Assembly (NCBI GenBank): GCA_945890865.1
Contig: CAMDDB010000008.1
Coordinates: forward strand, 24,818 to 88,817
Direction: 5' to 3'
DNA: 64,000 nt
From: Flavobacterium psychrophilum
Lineage (GTDB): Bacteria > Bacteroidota > Bacteroidia > Flavobacteriales > Flavobacteriaceae
The translations under genes and the position numbers were made by a program. The notes under the pieces are model-generated. The model saw nothing but the letters and a program-made list of their open reading frames with translations, was not told the origin of the DNA and made no database searches. Position 1 is the stretch's first letter; each line of letters begins with the position of its first letter. Below, piece by piece: positions 29,513 through 38,394 of this stretch.

Positions 29513-29542
29513 CAAAGATAGTTTTTTGAAACAATTTTGCAA
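29513..29542 (-). promoter_or_regulatory. atpD-atpC promoter
   Basis: Minus strand TTG (complement of 29540-29542), 19 bases, TATCTTTG (complement of 29513-29520). The leader is about 55 bases. Confidence 0.65.
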
Positions 29543-29563
29543 TATATTTTTTTAATTTTTTAC

Positions 29564-29595
29564 AAGAAAAAAGCGAAATTTTTCAATTTCGCTTT
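29564..29595 (-). terminator. Rho-independent terminator behind glmS
   Basis: Minus strand stem AAAGCGAAATT / AATTTCGCTTT (plus-strand 29585-29595 and 29570-29580), 4-base loop, then TTTTC. It starts 6 bases after the glmS stop and ends the glgA-like - DUF4270 - glmS operon. Confidence 0.85.
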
Positions 29596-29601
29596 AAAAT
29601 G

Positions 29602-31449
29602 TTATTCCACCGTTACGGATTTTGCTAGATTTCTGGGCTGATCCACATTACACCCTCTAAGAACCGCAATATGATAGGATAATAATTGAAGAGGTATCGT
29701 GGTTAACAACGGCGTGAAAGGCTCGTTGGTTTCTGGAATTTCAATTACGTGATCTGCCAAAGCCTTTACTTGTGTATCGCCTTTAGTTACTACCGCAATA
29801 ATTTTTCCACTTCTTGATTTTATTTCTTGAATATTGCTTACCACTTTATCATAATGCCCTTTGTTTGGAGCAATTACAATTACCGGCATGTGTTCATCTA
29901 TTAAAGCAATAGGGCCATGTTTCATTTCTGCGGCAGGATAGCCTTCGGCATGAATATAGGAAATTTCTTTTAACTTTAGGGCTCCTTCTAAGGCAACAGG
30001 AAAATTATATCCTCTTCCTAAATACAAACAATTGGTTGCGTCTTTATAAATTTCGGCAATTTGTTTGGCAACGTCATTCGTCAATAAAGCTTGCTGAACT
30101 TTTTCTGGCATCAATTCTAATTCAAACAAATAGCGTTGGTAATCTGATTGGGTCATTGTCCCTTTTGCTTTTGCTAAACGAAGCGCCAATAAAGTAAGTA
30201 TTGTAATTTGAGTGGTAAAGGCTTTTGTGGAAGCTACACCAATTTCTGGACCAGCATGGGTGTATGCTCCTGCATGGGTTTCACGCGATATTGACGAACC
30301 CACTACATTACAAACCCCAAATACAAATGCGCCGTTCTCTTTGGCCAATTTAATCGCCGCCAAGGTATCAGCCGTTTCCCCCGATTGTGAAATAGCAATA
30401 ACAACATCGTCTTTGTTGATGATTGGATTTCGGTATCTAAATTCGGAAGCGTATTCTACTTCAACAGGTATTCTTGAAAACTCTTCAATAATATATTCGG
30501 CCACTAATCCTGCATGCCATGAGGTGCCACAAGCAACAATAAGAATGCGTTTAGCATTTAGGAATTTTTCAATATTATCTTCCACTCCCGACATTTGAAT
30601 AATCCCTTCCTTTGCTAGCAATCTTCCTCTATAGGTGTCTTTGATAACGTTAGGTTGCTCATAGATTTCTTTCATCATAAAATGATCGTAACCTCCTTTT
30701 TCAATTTGTTCTAAGTTCAACTGAAGCTCTTGAATATAAGGATCTACTAATGAATCATCTTTTATTTTTCTAACTTTTAGTGGCTTATGTAATCGCACAA
30801 TCGCCATTTCTTCATCTTCAAGATAAATGGCATTTGATGTATATTCTATAAATGGAGTTGCATCTGAAGCAATAAAAAATTCGTCTTCGCCGATACCAAT
30901 GGCTAATGGACTTCCTAGTCGAGCCACAATAATTTCATCTGGTTTTTCAACATCTAGTACCGCGATGGCATAAGCCCCAATAACCTGATTTAATGCTATT
31001 TGAACTGCTTTTCCTAATTTACAATTTTCCTTTTTCTTAACTTCTTCAATTAAATTTACCAATACTTCTGTGTCGGTATCCGAAGTAAAAGTATATCCTC
31101 GTTTAATTAATTCTTGCTTTAAGGGCTCATAGTTTTCAATGATCCCATTGTGTATGATGACTAATTTTCCAGAATTGGAAAAATGAGGGTGCGAATTGAC
31201 ATCATTAGGCACGCCATGGGTGGCCCAACGGGTATGCCCCATTCCAATTTTCCCAAAAAGGGTTTGTTCTTTTTCGGCTTTCGCTTCTAAATCAGAAACT
31301 TTCCCTTTTGTTTTAGATAATTTTAAAGACTTGCCGTCAAACAATACAATTCCGGCACTATCATATCCTCTATATTCTAATCGGTGTAATCCTTTTATGA
31401 TTACGGAATAAGCTTCTCTGTGACCAATATAACCTACAATTCCACACAT
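29602..31449 (-). CDS. glmS: Glutamine--fructose-6-phosphate aminotransferase
   Basis: Makes glucosamine-6-phosphate, the first step of UDP-GlcNAc for peptidoglycan and lipopolysaccharide. 615 residues. The N-terminal class II glutaminase begins with the nucleophile Cys2 (MCGIVGYIGHREAYSV) and contains HTRWATHG; two SIS sugar-isomerase domains follow (IACGTSWHAG, ISQSGETADT, GRGYNFPVALEGALKLKE), and the C-terminus ends LAKSVTVE, the conserved KSVTVE. Last gene of a three-gene operon, 3 bases after DUF4270, so there is no room for a glmS ribozyme. Confidence 0.98.
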   Translation of the reverse strand: MCGIVGYIGHREAYSVIIKGLHRLEYRGYDSAGIVLFDGKSLKLSKTKGKVSDLEAKAEKEQTLFGKIGMGHTRWATHGVPNDVNSHPHFSNSGKLVIIHNGIIENYEPLKQELIKRGYTFTSDTDTEVLVNLIEEVKKKENCKLGKAVQIALNQVIGAYAIAVLDVEKPDEIIVARLGSPLAIGIGEDEFFIASDATPFIEYTSNAIYLEDEEMAIVRLHKPLKVRKIKDDSLVDPYIQELQLNLEQIEKGGYDHFMMKEIYEQPNVIKDTYRGRLLAKEGIIQMSGVEDNIEKFLNAKRILIVACGTSWHAGLVAEYIIEEFSRIPVEVEYASEFRYRNPIINKDDVVIAISQSGETADTLAAIKLAKENGAFVFGVCNVVGSSISRETHAGAYTHAGPEIGVASTKAFTTQITILTLLALRLAKAKGTMTQSDYQRYLFELELMPEKVQQALLTNDVAKQIAEIYKDATNCLYLGRGYNFPVALEGALKLKEISYIHAEGYPAAEMKHGPIALIDEHMPVIVIAPNKGHYDKVVSNIQEIKSRSGKIIAVVTKGDTQVKALADHVIEIPETNEPFTPLLTTIPLQLLSYHIAVLRGCNVDQPRNLAKSVTVE

Positions 31450-31452
31450 ATA

Positions 31453-33243
31453 TTATTCGTTCGGTTTGGTAAAATATATCTCTAATTTCAATTTTTTTGC
31501 ACTATTAGGATCACTTGCTGGAATATTTGTTCCATACAATACCGTGCCTAAGGGACTCATAACCGAAGCAACAGGAATAAAGGGCACCTGACTGGTTCCG
31601 ATTGTAATTGGGTTTGCCGGATTGATGTATGCATTCGCGGGCGAATTGATATCTTCAATTACTGCAACGCCTAAACGTACATTATCATCATAATTAGTGT
31701 TATCGTTTTTGATTAATTGACGAATATAATCGGTGAGTCGTACTTTATACTTTATACCCTTTTTTTTGCCATTTGCGTCTGCAACTGTTTCTCTTTCAAT
31801 AATACCTCCAAATGCCCCTTTGTTCTTTTTTGGAGTCGCTCCATTAGAATTATCGGCATTATAATCTAGAATGGGTTTGTGATTGGTCGCATCAAAAATG
31901 TAAATGCGTTCGGGTTCTATTTTATTTACGCCTGAGAGTGTCGTTTGATCAATATAAAAGACAAGGTTTGCCTCGTTTACCAACCATCGGTTTAATTTCA
32001 TGTTAATACGCAATTCTTCCAACTCATCAGGGATGCCATTTCCAAGTGGTTCGGTTACCATTACATCATTGACCGCTTTTTTAACATCTGGCCCAAACAC
32101 GTCGATAAATGCAACCGAACCGTTCCCTCCTTTGATGTATAAACGATCATTTCCATTTACTTCGTCTGAACTAGCTAATTTAGCTTGATAATCTGCCGAT
32201 TTTGTATGCTCAATAAAATTAATGCAATTTGCTCTTTTAGCAGTGGAAGATTTGTATCCGATTTGTAAACTTAATACCTTTCTTGTTCTTGTGGGACTAG
32301 GCACTTCAGTTGTAGGAGCTACATTTGAAGCCTTGTAAATAATATTAAATTCTGCGGATGAAAAGTCTAACATGGCAAGTGCCCCTTGATCGGGAGAAAT
32401 AGCCTCCACTTCAAACAATAATCCTCTTAAATAATTTTTAAAAATATTATTATTAAATAATGCTCCAGATGCAGCTGCATTTAATATTTTTTGTTGGAAG
32501 AAACTGTTTTTTAAATCGAGCCAAATTCCGGGTAACTTTCTTTCTTTGATAACTCTTAACGCAACATTGTTTTGATCGGCTAAGACCGCACCTGAATCAT
32601 TTAAATACTCCCCATTACCATTTGTCTTATAGATATAAATTTCTTTATTACTGAAAACGAATTCTTCATTTTGAGCCAGTTTAGTACTATTATTTAATAA
32701 CTCAGTTCCTTTGTAGGCGTCTATCAAAAATTTCTCGTTGGAATAGTATTTTTGAGCACTTTCAAAATCAGAATCCGGATCAAAATCTCTTAAAAAATAG
32801 CCGTTTTCATAGACATGAAGTTTAAATTTTGCGGTTTCAGAATAACCATAAATAGAATCCAATTCATATATTTTTTCCCCTGTATCCGTTGTTGATTTAA
32901 AGGTACTGTAGTAGGGAACATGCAAATAAACAGAATCAATTACAGGTTGGTATCCAAGAGTAGGATTGCCACTAGTGAGCTCCACTTGAGATACAAATTG
33001 GGCTTTAGTGGTTCCAAAATAAGGGTCTTTGTAGATCCCTAAAGCGTTGATTGGCAAGTTATTAGATTGAATTGGGCCCGTTGCTTTTGAATAGGCCTTT
33101 AAATGTTGTACTTCATATTTTTCTAGCGTAAAATGATGATCATCAACCAATTCAGAACCCATAGAATTAAAATCCTTATCGCAAGAAACAAAACCAAACA
33201 ACCCTACAATTAATGCAATCCCCTTTAATAAACTATTCTTCAT
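31453..33243 (-). CDS. DUF4270-family exported lipoprotein
   Basis: A 596-residue lipoprotein with lipobox around Cys21 (LFGFVSCDKDF), followed by a long beta-rich domain (VDSVYLHVPYYS, ALRVIKERKLPGIWLDL, FEVEAISPDQGALAMLDF, VRLGVAVIEDI). It matches my memory of DUF4270, found only in Bacteroidota and regularly placed between a glycogen-synthase-like gene and glmS. Function unknown; a surface or periplasmic structural role is possible. It lies 1 base after the glgA-like gene and 3 bases before glmS. Confidence 0.8.
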   Translation of the reverse strand: MKNSLLKGIALIVGLFGFVSCDKDFNSMGSELVDDHHFTLEKYEVQHLKAYSKATGPIQSNNLPINALGIYKDPYFGTTKAQFVSQVELTSGNPTLGYQPVIDSVYLHVPYYSTFKSTTDTGEKIYELDSIYGYSETAKFKLHVYENGYFLRDFDPDSDFESAQKYYSNEKFLIDAYKGTELLNNSTKLAQNEEFVFSNKEIYIYKTNGNGEYLNDSGAVLADQNNVALRVIKERKLPGIWLDLKNSFFQQKILNAAASGALFNNNIFKNYLRGLLFEVEAISPDQGALAMLDFSSAEFNIIYKASNVAPTTEVPSPTRTRKVLSLQIGYKSSTAKRANCINFIEHTKSADYQAKLASSDEVNGNDRLYIKGGNGSVAFIDVFGPDVKKAVNDVMVTEPLGNGIPDELEELRINMKLNRWLVNEANLVFYIDQTTLSGVNKIEPERIYIFDATNHKPILDYNADNSNGATPKKNKGAFGGIIERETVADANGKKKGIKYKVRLTDYIRQLIKNDNTNYDDNVRLGVAVIEDINSPANAYINPANPITIGTSQVPFIPVASVMSPLGTVLYGTNIPASDPNSAKKLKLEIYFTKPNE

Positions 33244-33244
33244 A

Positions 33245-34051
33245 TTATAAAACTTGATTCTTTATGAATGAAGGATAGGTTTCCTTCATATTTTCTTTAG
33301 TGCCGAAAGGTAAAAAAGGTTTGTTTGAACTTTCTATAAATTTTGTTAAAGTTGGTGAAAGCGTTTCCGATCCAGAAACCACAGCATCAGAATGCATGAC
33401 CGAAAGTTTCATTAGATTTTCATAATTTGGTTTTTCTATAAGGCCAACAGCCTCTTTAGTAATAGCATCAAATAATATCTTATCTAGTAAATTTGTGTCT
33501 AATTCTCCTTCAAAACCATGCTCATATACCGAGGTTATAATCTTTGTTTCTGCAAAAATACCCTCATCTTTGTAATAATGTTTCAAATACAGCGGAAGCA
33601 AAGCTGCCATCCAACCGTGTACATGAATAACATCGGGCACCCAATTTAATTTTTTAACCGTTTCAACTACTCCTTTAGCAAAGAAAATAGCACGTTCATC
33701 ATTATCGGGATACAATACCCCTTCTTCGTCAGAAAAAGTAGCTTTCCGTTTAAAATATTCGTCATTATCAATAAAATAAACCTGTATTCTTTCTTTTGGA
33801 ATGGAGGCTACTTTAATTATAAGAGGCATATCCATATCGTTAACCACTAAATTCATCCCAGATAAACGGATTACTTCATGTAATTGATGCCTTCTTTCGT
33901 TAATATTACCATATCTTGGCATAAAAATTCGTATTTGCCCTCCTAAATCATTAATCATTTTTGGCATTTCATACGATTGTAACGACACTTCATTCTCTGC
34001 TAAATAAGGCACCACTTCAGATGATACATACAATATCCTCTTGTCTTCCAT
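33245..34051 (-). CDS. Stand-alone GlgA-like N-terminal (GT5) domain protein
   Basis: A 268-residue protein similar to the N-terminal Rossmann half of glycogen/starch synthase (ILYVSSEVVPYLAENE, IRIFMPRYGNIN, DVIHVHGWMAALLPLYLK with the GT5 His-x-His-x-Trp block). Full GlgA has about 475 residues. Here the C-terminal nucleotide-sugar half is absent, and the ADP-glucose-binding KxGGL loop is replaced by LAENEVSL, so it is probably not a working glycogen synthase although it will be annotated as one. No debris of the second half follows: the next gene begins 1 base after the stop. First gene of the operon with DUF4270 and glmS. A minus-strand TAATTTTG box lies at 34089-34096. Confidence 0.75.
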   Translation of the reverse strand: MEDKRILYVSSEVVPYLAENEVSLQSYEMPKMINDLGGQIRIFMPRYGNINERRHQLHEVIRLSGMNLVVNDMDMPLIIKVASIPKERIQVYFIDNDEYFKRKATFSDEEGVLYPDNDERAIFFAKGVVETVKKLNWVPDVIHVHGWMAALLPLYLKHYYKDEGIFAETKIITSVYEHGFEGELDTNLLDKILFDAITKEAVGLIEKPNYENLMKLSVMHSDAVVSGSETLSPTLTKFIESSNKPFLPFGTKENMKETYPSFIKNQVL

Positions 34052-34158
34052 AATGTATTCTTGTTAATTATTGTTTTAAAAAACCTTGCAAAATTACAAT
34101 ATTTTATGGATTTATCCACTAAAATAGTAAGTTTGCATCATAATTAACCCGAATTAAA

Positions 34159-35007
34159 ATGCTCATTTTTAATAAAAAGTCAGATTTAAGTGCTTTTTTA
34201 AGCCCATTCATCGACCTCAACAAGTCGATCGGATTTGTTCCTACCATGGGTGCATTACATCAAGGACATTTGTCTTTGCTCGAAAAATCGCTGGCTGAAA
34301 ACGACATTACCGTAATGAGCATTTTTGTTAATCCCACGCAATTTAATAACGCTGAGGACCTGGATAAATACCCGCGATCGCTAGAGGAAGATATCCTAAA
34401 AATGAGCCAACTGAGCCATTCTATTTTAGTTTATGCTCCCGCCGTAGCAGATATTTATGAGGGCAATACGGTTTCGGAATCTTTTGAATATGAGGGCTTG
34501 GAGCATCAAATGGAAGGGCAGCACCGCCCGGGGCATTTTGACGGTGTAGGCACTATCGTAAAACGCTTGTTTGAAATCGTAAGCCCTACGAAAGCCTATT
34601 TTGGAGAAAAAGACTTCCAACAACTACAAATTGTAAAAAAATTAGTCGACAAACTTGCGCTTCCGGTACAAATAATAGGCTGTCCGATTTACCGAGAAAA
34701 AAGCGGTCTGGCCATGAGCTCAAGAAACGAACGCTTATCTCAATACGCTAGAATAAAAGCGGCTACCATTTATGAGATTTTGCAACAAGCCAAAACAAAT
34801 TTTGCCATACATACCCTTTCAGAAACGAAAGCCTTTGTTAGAGCCGAATTTGAAAAGCATCCCGAATTTGAATTAGAATATTTTGAAATTGCAAACGAAG
34901 AAACACTCCTGTCGGCTACTTGTAAAGATGCTGCCCAAAAATACCGTGGGTTTATTGCTGTTTTCATTGATAAAATTCGATTAATTGATAATATTTCACT
35001 AAATTAA
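34159..35007 (+). CDS. panC: Pantothenate synthetase
   Basis: Joins pantoate and beta-alanine with ATP to form pantothenate for CoA. 282 residues; the HIGH-like motif is [10 protein letters not shown] (28-37), and the later VFVNPTQF-type block reads [21 protein letters not shown] and SSRNERLS are also typical. It is paired with panD 13 bases downstream. A TAAGTTTG box at 34128-34135 precedes it without a matching TTG; it is divergent from the glgA-like operon, so the two promoters share about 40 bases. Confidence 0.97.
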   Translation: MLIFNKKSDLSAFLSPFIDLNKSIGFVPTMGALHQGHLSLLEKSLAENDITVMSIFVNPTQFNNAEDLDKYPRSLEEDILKMSQLSHSILVYAPAVADIYEGNTVSESFEYEGLEHQMEGQHRPGHFDGVGTIVKRLFEIVSPTKAYFGEKDFQQLQIVKKLVDKLALPVQIIGCPIYREKSGLAMSSRNERLSQYARIKAATIYEILQQAKTNFAIHTLSETKAFVRAEFEKHPEFELEYFEIANEETLLSATCKDAAQKYRGFIAVFIDKIRLIDNISLN

Positions 35008-35020
35008 TTACCTTTGCCTC

Positions 35021-35371
35021 ATGCAAATTCAAGTAGTAAAATCAAAAATTCATAGGGTAACGGTAACTGGTGCCGATTTGAATTATATTGGAAGTGTCAC
35101 GATAGACGAGGCGCTAATGGAGGCTTCAAATATCATTGAAGGTGAAAAAGTGCAAATCGTAAACATAAATAATGGAGAACGTTTAGAAACTTATGCCATA
35201 AAAGGCCCAAGAAATTCGGGCGAAATCACATTAAACGGTCCGGCCGCAAGAAAAGTACACCGTGGCGATATTGTTATCATTATTTCTTATGGAATTATGG
35301 ACTTTGAAGCCGCTAAAAATTTTAAACCTTCCCTCGTTTTTCCGAACGAAAAAGATAACTCTTTGACCTAA
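35021..35371 (+). CDS. panD: Aspartate 1-decarboxylase proenzyme
   Basis: Makes beta-alanine for PanC. 116 residues. Self-cleaves between Gly24 and Ser25 (NYIGSVTID) to form the pyruvoyl cofactor; the tripeptide NGE region appears as [13 protein letters not shown], and [19 protein letters not shown] is conserved. The following gene starts 1 base after the stop with TTG. Confidence 0.97.
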   Translation: MQIQVVKSKIHRVTVTGADLNYIGSVTIDEALMEASNIIEGEKVQIVNINNGERLETYAIKGPRNSGEITLNGPAARKVHRGDIVIIISYGIMDFEAAKNFKPSLVFPNEKDNSLT

Positions 35372-35372
35372 T

Positions 35373-36335
35373 TTGAAAGCGTTCCTACGTAAATTTTTAA
35401 GTCTAATTATTCCTTTGATTATTGGAATCGGAATCATTTATTATCAATATACGACACTTACATCAAAAGAGCTCAACAATATAAAATTGAGCTTTCTAAA
35501 AGCTGATTATTTTTATATTTTCCTATCACTTATCATTTCACTTGTGGGCTATTGGTCAAGAGCTTACCGTTGGAAATTTGCCTTACAACACTTAGGCTAT
35601 CAAACGAAATTTCACAACGATTTCATGACGGTTTGCGTCTCTTACTTGGTCAATTTAACCTTCCCAAGATCGGGCGAAATTTCCAGAGCGGCCTTGCTTA
35701 AAAAATATGAAAAAGTGCCATTTGACAAAGCCCTCGGCACTGTGGTTTCGGAAAGACTGGTAGACCTGCTCATTTTTTTATTGTTTGTTACCATCGGAAT
35801 GGTGTCACAATTCCATACAATTTATGACTTCTTGCTGGAAAAAAACCTAAAATTTGAATCCCTTTTGTGGTTTTCCTTTGCTGGTTTGGTTCTATTTGTT
35901 GTATTTATTTTGGTTTGGATGTATGCCGAATGGAAAATCATATTAAAGCTCAAGCAAAAATTGTCGGGATTAATTGAAGGCATGTTGAGTATTGTAAGAA
36001 TGAAAGATAAATGGAACTATCTGTTCCATTCCTTTTTGATTTGGTGCTCCTATTTAATTATGTTTTATGTGACTATTTTTGCCTTGCCTGAAACAGCGCA
36101 TATTTCTTTTGATGTGGTTATTATGGGGTTTATTTTTGGCACATTAGCGGTGGGCTTTACTAACGGCGGTTTGGGTGCCTATCCATTAGCCATTGCGATG
36201 ATTTTTTCGCTATACGGTATTTCAAATGATATTGGCGTAGCTTTTGGCTGGTTAATTTGGACCTCACAAACACTATTAACCATTCTTTTAGGGCTTTTGT
36301 CTTATTTACTTTTACCCGTTCTCAATAAGAAATAA
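35373..36335 (+). CDS. Lysylphosphatidylglycerol synthase/flippase-like membrane protein
   Basis: A 320-residue protein with about eight transmembrane helices, of the UPF0104/LPG_synthase_TM family. Characteristic positions include YWSRAYRWKFAL (about 60-71), VSYLVNLTFPRSGEISRAALLKKYE (the conserved R-x-GE block) and GFTNGGLGAYPLAIAMIFSLYG. Relatives include the flippase half of MprF and other lipid or polyprenyl transport proteins; there is no aminoacyl-transferase domain. The start codon is TTG at 35373, immediately after the panD stop. Its location beside panC-panD is not explained by pathway logic. Confidence 0.82.
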   Translation: MKAFLRKFLSLIIPLIIGIGIIYYQYTTLTSKELNNIKLSFLKADYFYIFLSLIISLVGYWSRAYRWKFALQHLGYQTKFHNDFMTVCVSYLVNLTFPRSGEISRAALLKKYEKVPFDKALGTVVSERLVDLLIFLLFVTIGMVSQFHTIYDFLLEKNLKFESLLWFSFAGLVLFVVFILVWMYAEWKIILKLKQKLSGLIEGMLSIVRMKDKWNYLFHSFLIWCSYLIMFYVTIFALPETAHISFDVVIMGFIFGTLAVGFTNGGLGAYPLAIAMIFSLYGISNDIGVAFGWLIWTSQTLLTILLGLLSYLLLPVLNKK

Positions 36336-36382
36336 ATTACTAAATTGCTGCCTAAACTAAATTAGACGCTACAAAATATCCT

Positions 36383-37744
36383 ATGAGCAAAGTAAAAACC
36401 GCTTTTTTCTGCCAAAATTGTGGCAACCAATATTCAAAATGGCAAGGTCAATGCAATGCCTGTAAAGAATGGAATACCATTGTAGAAGAATTGGTTCAAA
36501 AAGAAGAAAAAGTAGCTTGGAAAACCACCTCGGCTACTTCTAAAGCGGCTACCAAACCATTATTAATTAAAGAAATTGATACGGCTCAAGAAATCCGAAT
36601 GAACACCACCGATAACGAATTGAATCGGGTTTTGGGTGGCGGATTGGTTCCCGGTTCACTTACGTTGTTAGGAGGCGAGCCCGGCATTGGAAAAAGTACG
36701 TTGCTTTTACAAATTGCATTAAAATTACCATATAAAACACTATATGTTTCGGGAGAAGAAAGTCAAAAGCAAATTAAAATGCGTGCCGAACGCATTACCT
36801 CAACGGGCGATACTTGCTACATTTTAACCGAAACCAAAACCCAAAATATCTTCCGTCAAATATTGGAAATTGAACCCGATATTGTCATTATCGATTCGAT
36901 CCAAACCTTGCATACCGATTATATTGAATCGTCTGCGGGAAGTATTTCTCAAATTAGAGAATGTACGGCGGAATTGATTAAATATGCCAAAGAATCCAAT
37001 GTCCCCGTTTTATTAATCGGACACATTACGAAAGACGGAACCATCGCCGGCCCCAAAATTTTGGAACACATGGTCGATACGGTTTTACAATTTGAAGGCG
37101 ATCAAAACCACGTGTATAGAATTTTACGTTCGTTAAAAAACCGTTTTGGTTCTACTGCCGAATTAGGCATTTACGAAATGCAAGGATCGGGTTTGCGCGA
37201 AGTGGATAATCCTTCTGAAATATTAATTTCGCACAAAGACGAGCAACTTTCAGGAACAGCCATTGCCACCACTTTAGAAGGCATGCGTCCGTTGATGATC
37301 GAAATTCAAGCTTTGGTAAGCACGGCAGTTTATGGAACACCGCAACGCAGCACCACAGGGTATAACGCCAAACGCTTGAACATGATTTTAGCGGTTTTAG
37401 AAAAACGCGCAGGGTTTCGATTAGGCACAAAAGACGTGTTCTTAAACGTAACCGGAGGTATCTCTGTAGAAGACACCGCCATTGATTTAGCCGTTGTAGC
37501 CGCTATTTTATCTTCCAACGAAGACATTGCCATTGCCGAAGGGTTTTGCTTTGCTGGTGAAGTCGGGCTTTCAGGCGAAATTAGACCGGTTAATCGCATT
37601 GAGCAACGCATTCAAGAAGCCGAAAAATTAGGTTTTACGACCATTTTTGTTTCCAAACACAACAAAATTTCGTTGAAAAACACCGAAATCAAAGTGGTTT
37701 TAGTGGCAAAAATTGAAGATGTGGTAAGTGAGTTGTTTGGGTAG
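36383..37744 (+). CDS. radA: DNA repair/recombination helicase RadA (Sms)
   Basis: Promotes branch migration in homologous recombination. 453 residues. N-terminal zinc finger Cys10-x2-Cys13-x10-Cys24-x2-Cys27; a RecA-like core with Walker A GGEPGIGKST (about 93-102); the RadA-specific LKNRFG motif; and a C-terminal Lon-protease-like domain (GGISVEDTAIDLAVVAAI, FAGEVGLSGEIRPV) without a catalytic Ser-Lys dyad. 47 bases after the membrane protein gene. Confidence 0.97.
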   Translation: MSKVKTAFFCQNCGNQYSKWQGQCNACKEWNTIVEELVQKEEKVAWKTTSATSKAATKPLLIKEIDTAQEIRMNTTDNELNRVLGGGLVPGSLTLLGGEPGIGKSTLLLQIALKLPYKTLYVSGEESQKQIKMRAERITSTGDTCYILTETKTQNIFRQILEIEPDIVIIDSIQTLHTDYIESSAGSISQIRECTAELIKYAKESNVPVLLIGHITKDGTIAGPKILEHMVDTVLQFEGDQNHVYRILRSLKNRFGSTAELGIYEMQGSGLREVDNPSEILISHKDEQLSGTAIATTLEGMRPLMIEIQALVSTAVYGTPQRSTTGYNAKRLNMILAVLEKRAGFRLGTKDVFLNVTGGISVEDTAIDLAVVAAILSSNEDIAIAEGFCFAGEVGLSGEIRPVNRIEQRIQEAEKLGFTTIFVSKHNKISLKNTEIKVVLVAKIEDVVSELFG

Positions 37745-38000
37745 TTATTAATAGCACTGGCGATTTTTTAAAACCATTCAAATTGCGCTTCCGTTGATTT
37801 TCAATAAAATTCCTTTAGATATACACTGTGGACAGCATGCCCCCAAGTGAAGCTAATGGACAAAGTAATTATGTGCTAAGGATGTCTGGTGACTTAAGCA
37901 ACAAAGACATAAATTAAACCCCTAATGCATAATTCTCCAAAAAAAATAGCTATTTATATTTTTAGTTTATAATTTTTTTTTAAATTTATAAAAAAAAATT
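37745..38000. other. Non-coding gap behind radA
   Basis: 256 bases without a recognised gene. A 26-codon frame at 37840-37920 (starting MPPSEANGQSNYVLRMSG) is less A+T-rich than the flanks and opens after an in-frame stop; it might be the tail of a decayed gene, but I cannot name it. The last 60 bases are almost pure A/T. No terminator hairpin is seen for radA. Confidence 0.4.
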
Positions 38001-38171
38001 ATGAAATTATTTATTCTTAAATGGTATCCAATTATTTTGGCTTTTGTTTGTATGATCTATTCTATTTCTTTAGGTCTTACCGGAAGATATGATGAAGCTC
38101 TATATTCTGCACACTGGCCTGGAACAATTTTATTATTTTCTATTGCAATACGTCAAAGAAGAACATCATGA
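38001..38171 (+). CDS. Very small membrane protein, first of an overlapping pair
   Basis: A 56-codon ORF beginning MKLFILKWYPIILAFVCMIY and ending SIAIRQRRTS. Two hydrophobic segments (about 8-25 and 41-51) with a polar GRYDEALYSAHWP loop between, and a positively charged C-terminus. Its stop overlaps the next start in ATGA, the usual sign of coupled translation, which supports both being real. I recognise no family. Confidence 0.5.
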   Translation: MKLFILKWYPIILAFVCMIYSISLGLTGRYDEALYSAHWPGTILLFSIAIRQRRTS

Positions 38172-38323
38172 GTATAGGCTTTTTTATAATTGGTGGAATA
38201 ATTTTTTTGGTTTATGTTTATTTTACAATCTGGAATATTTATTATTCAGGAAATAAACAAAAGGAAGAAAATTATCCCAAATTAAATACTGAAAAGGAAA
38301 ATAAAATTAAAGGGTCTGAATAA
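38168..38323 (+). CDS. Very small single-pass membrane protein, second of the pair
   Basis: A 51-codon ORF: MSIGFFIIGGIIFLVYVYFT begins a transmembrane segment up to about residue 27, followed by a short charged, Lys/Glu-rich tail (NKQKEENYPKLNTEKENK). Start overlaps the previous stop by 4 bases. Topology suggests a small inner-membrane accessory peptide. No known family recognised. Confidence 0.5.
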   Translation: MSIGFFIIGGIIFLVYVYFTIWNIYYSGNKQKEENYPKLNTEKENKIKGSE

Positions 38324-38394
38324 CTATTCACACTGCTTATTTTCACTGTTTCAATTTTTATTAACTTGAATTTTTAATTCATAGTTCATATTTT

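Noticed and set aside
31450-31452. glmS ribozyme
   Set aside because: Only 3 bases separate DUF4270 from glmS, so there is no space for it.
33245-34051. Working glycogen synthase
   Set aside because: The C-terminal catalytic half and the KxGGL loop are absent and no split partner is encoded nearby.
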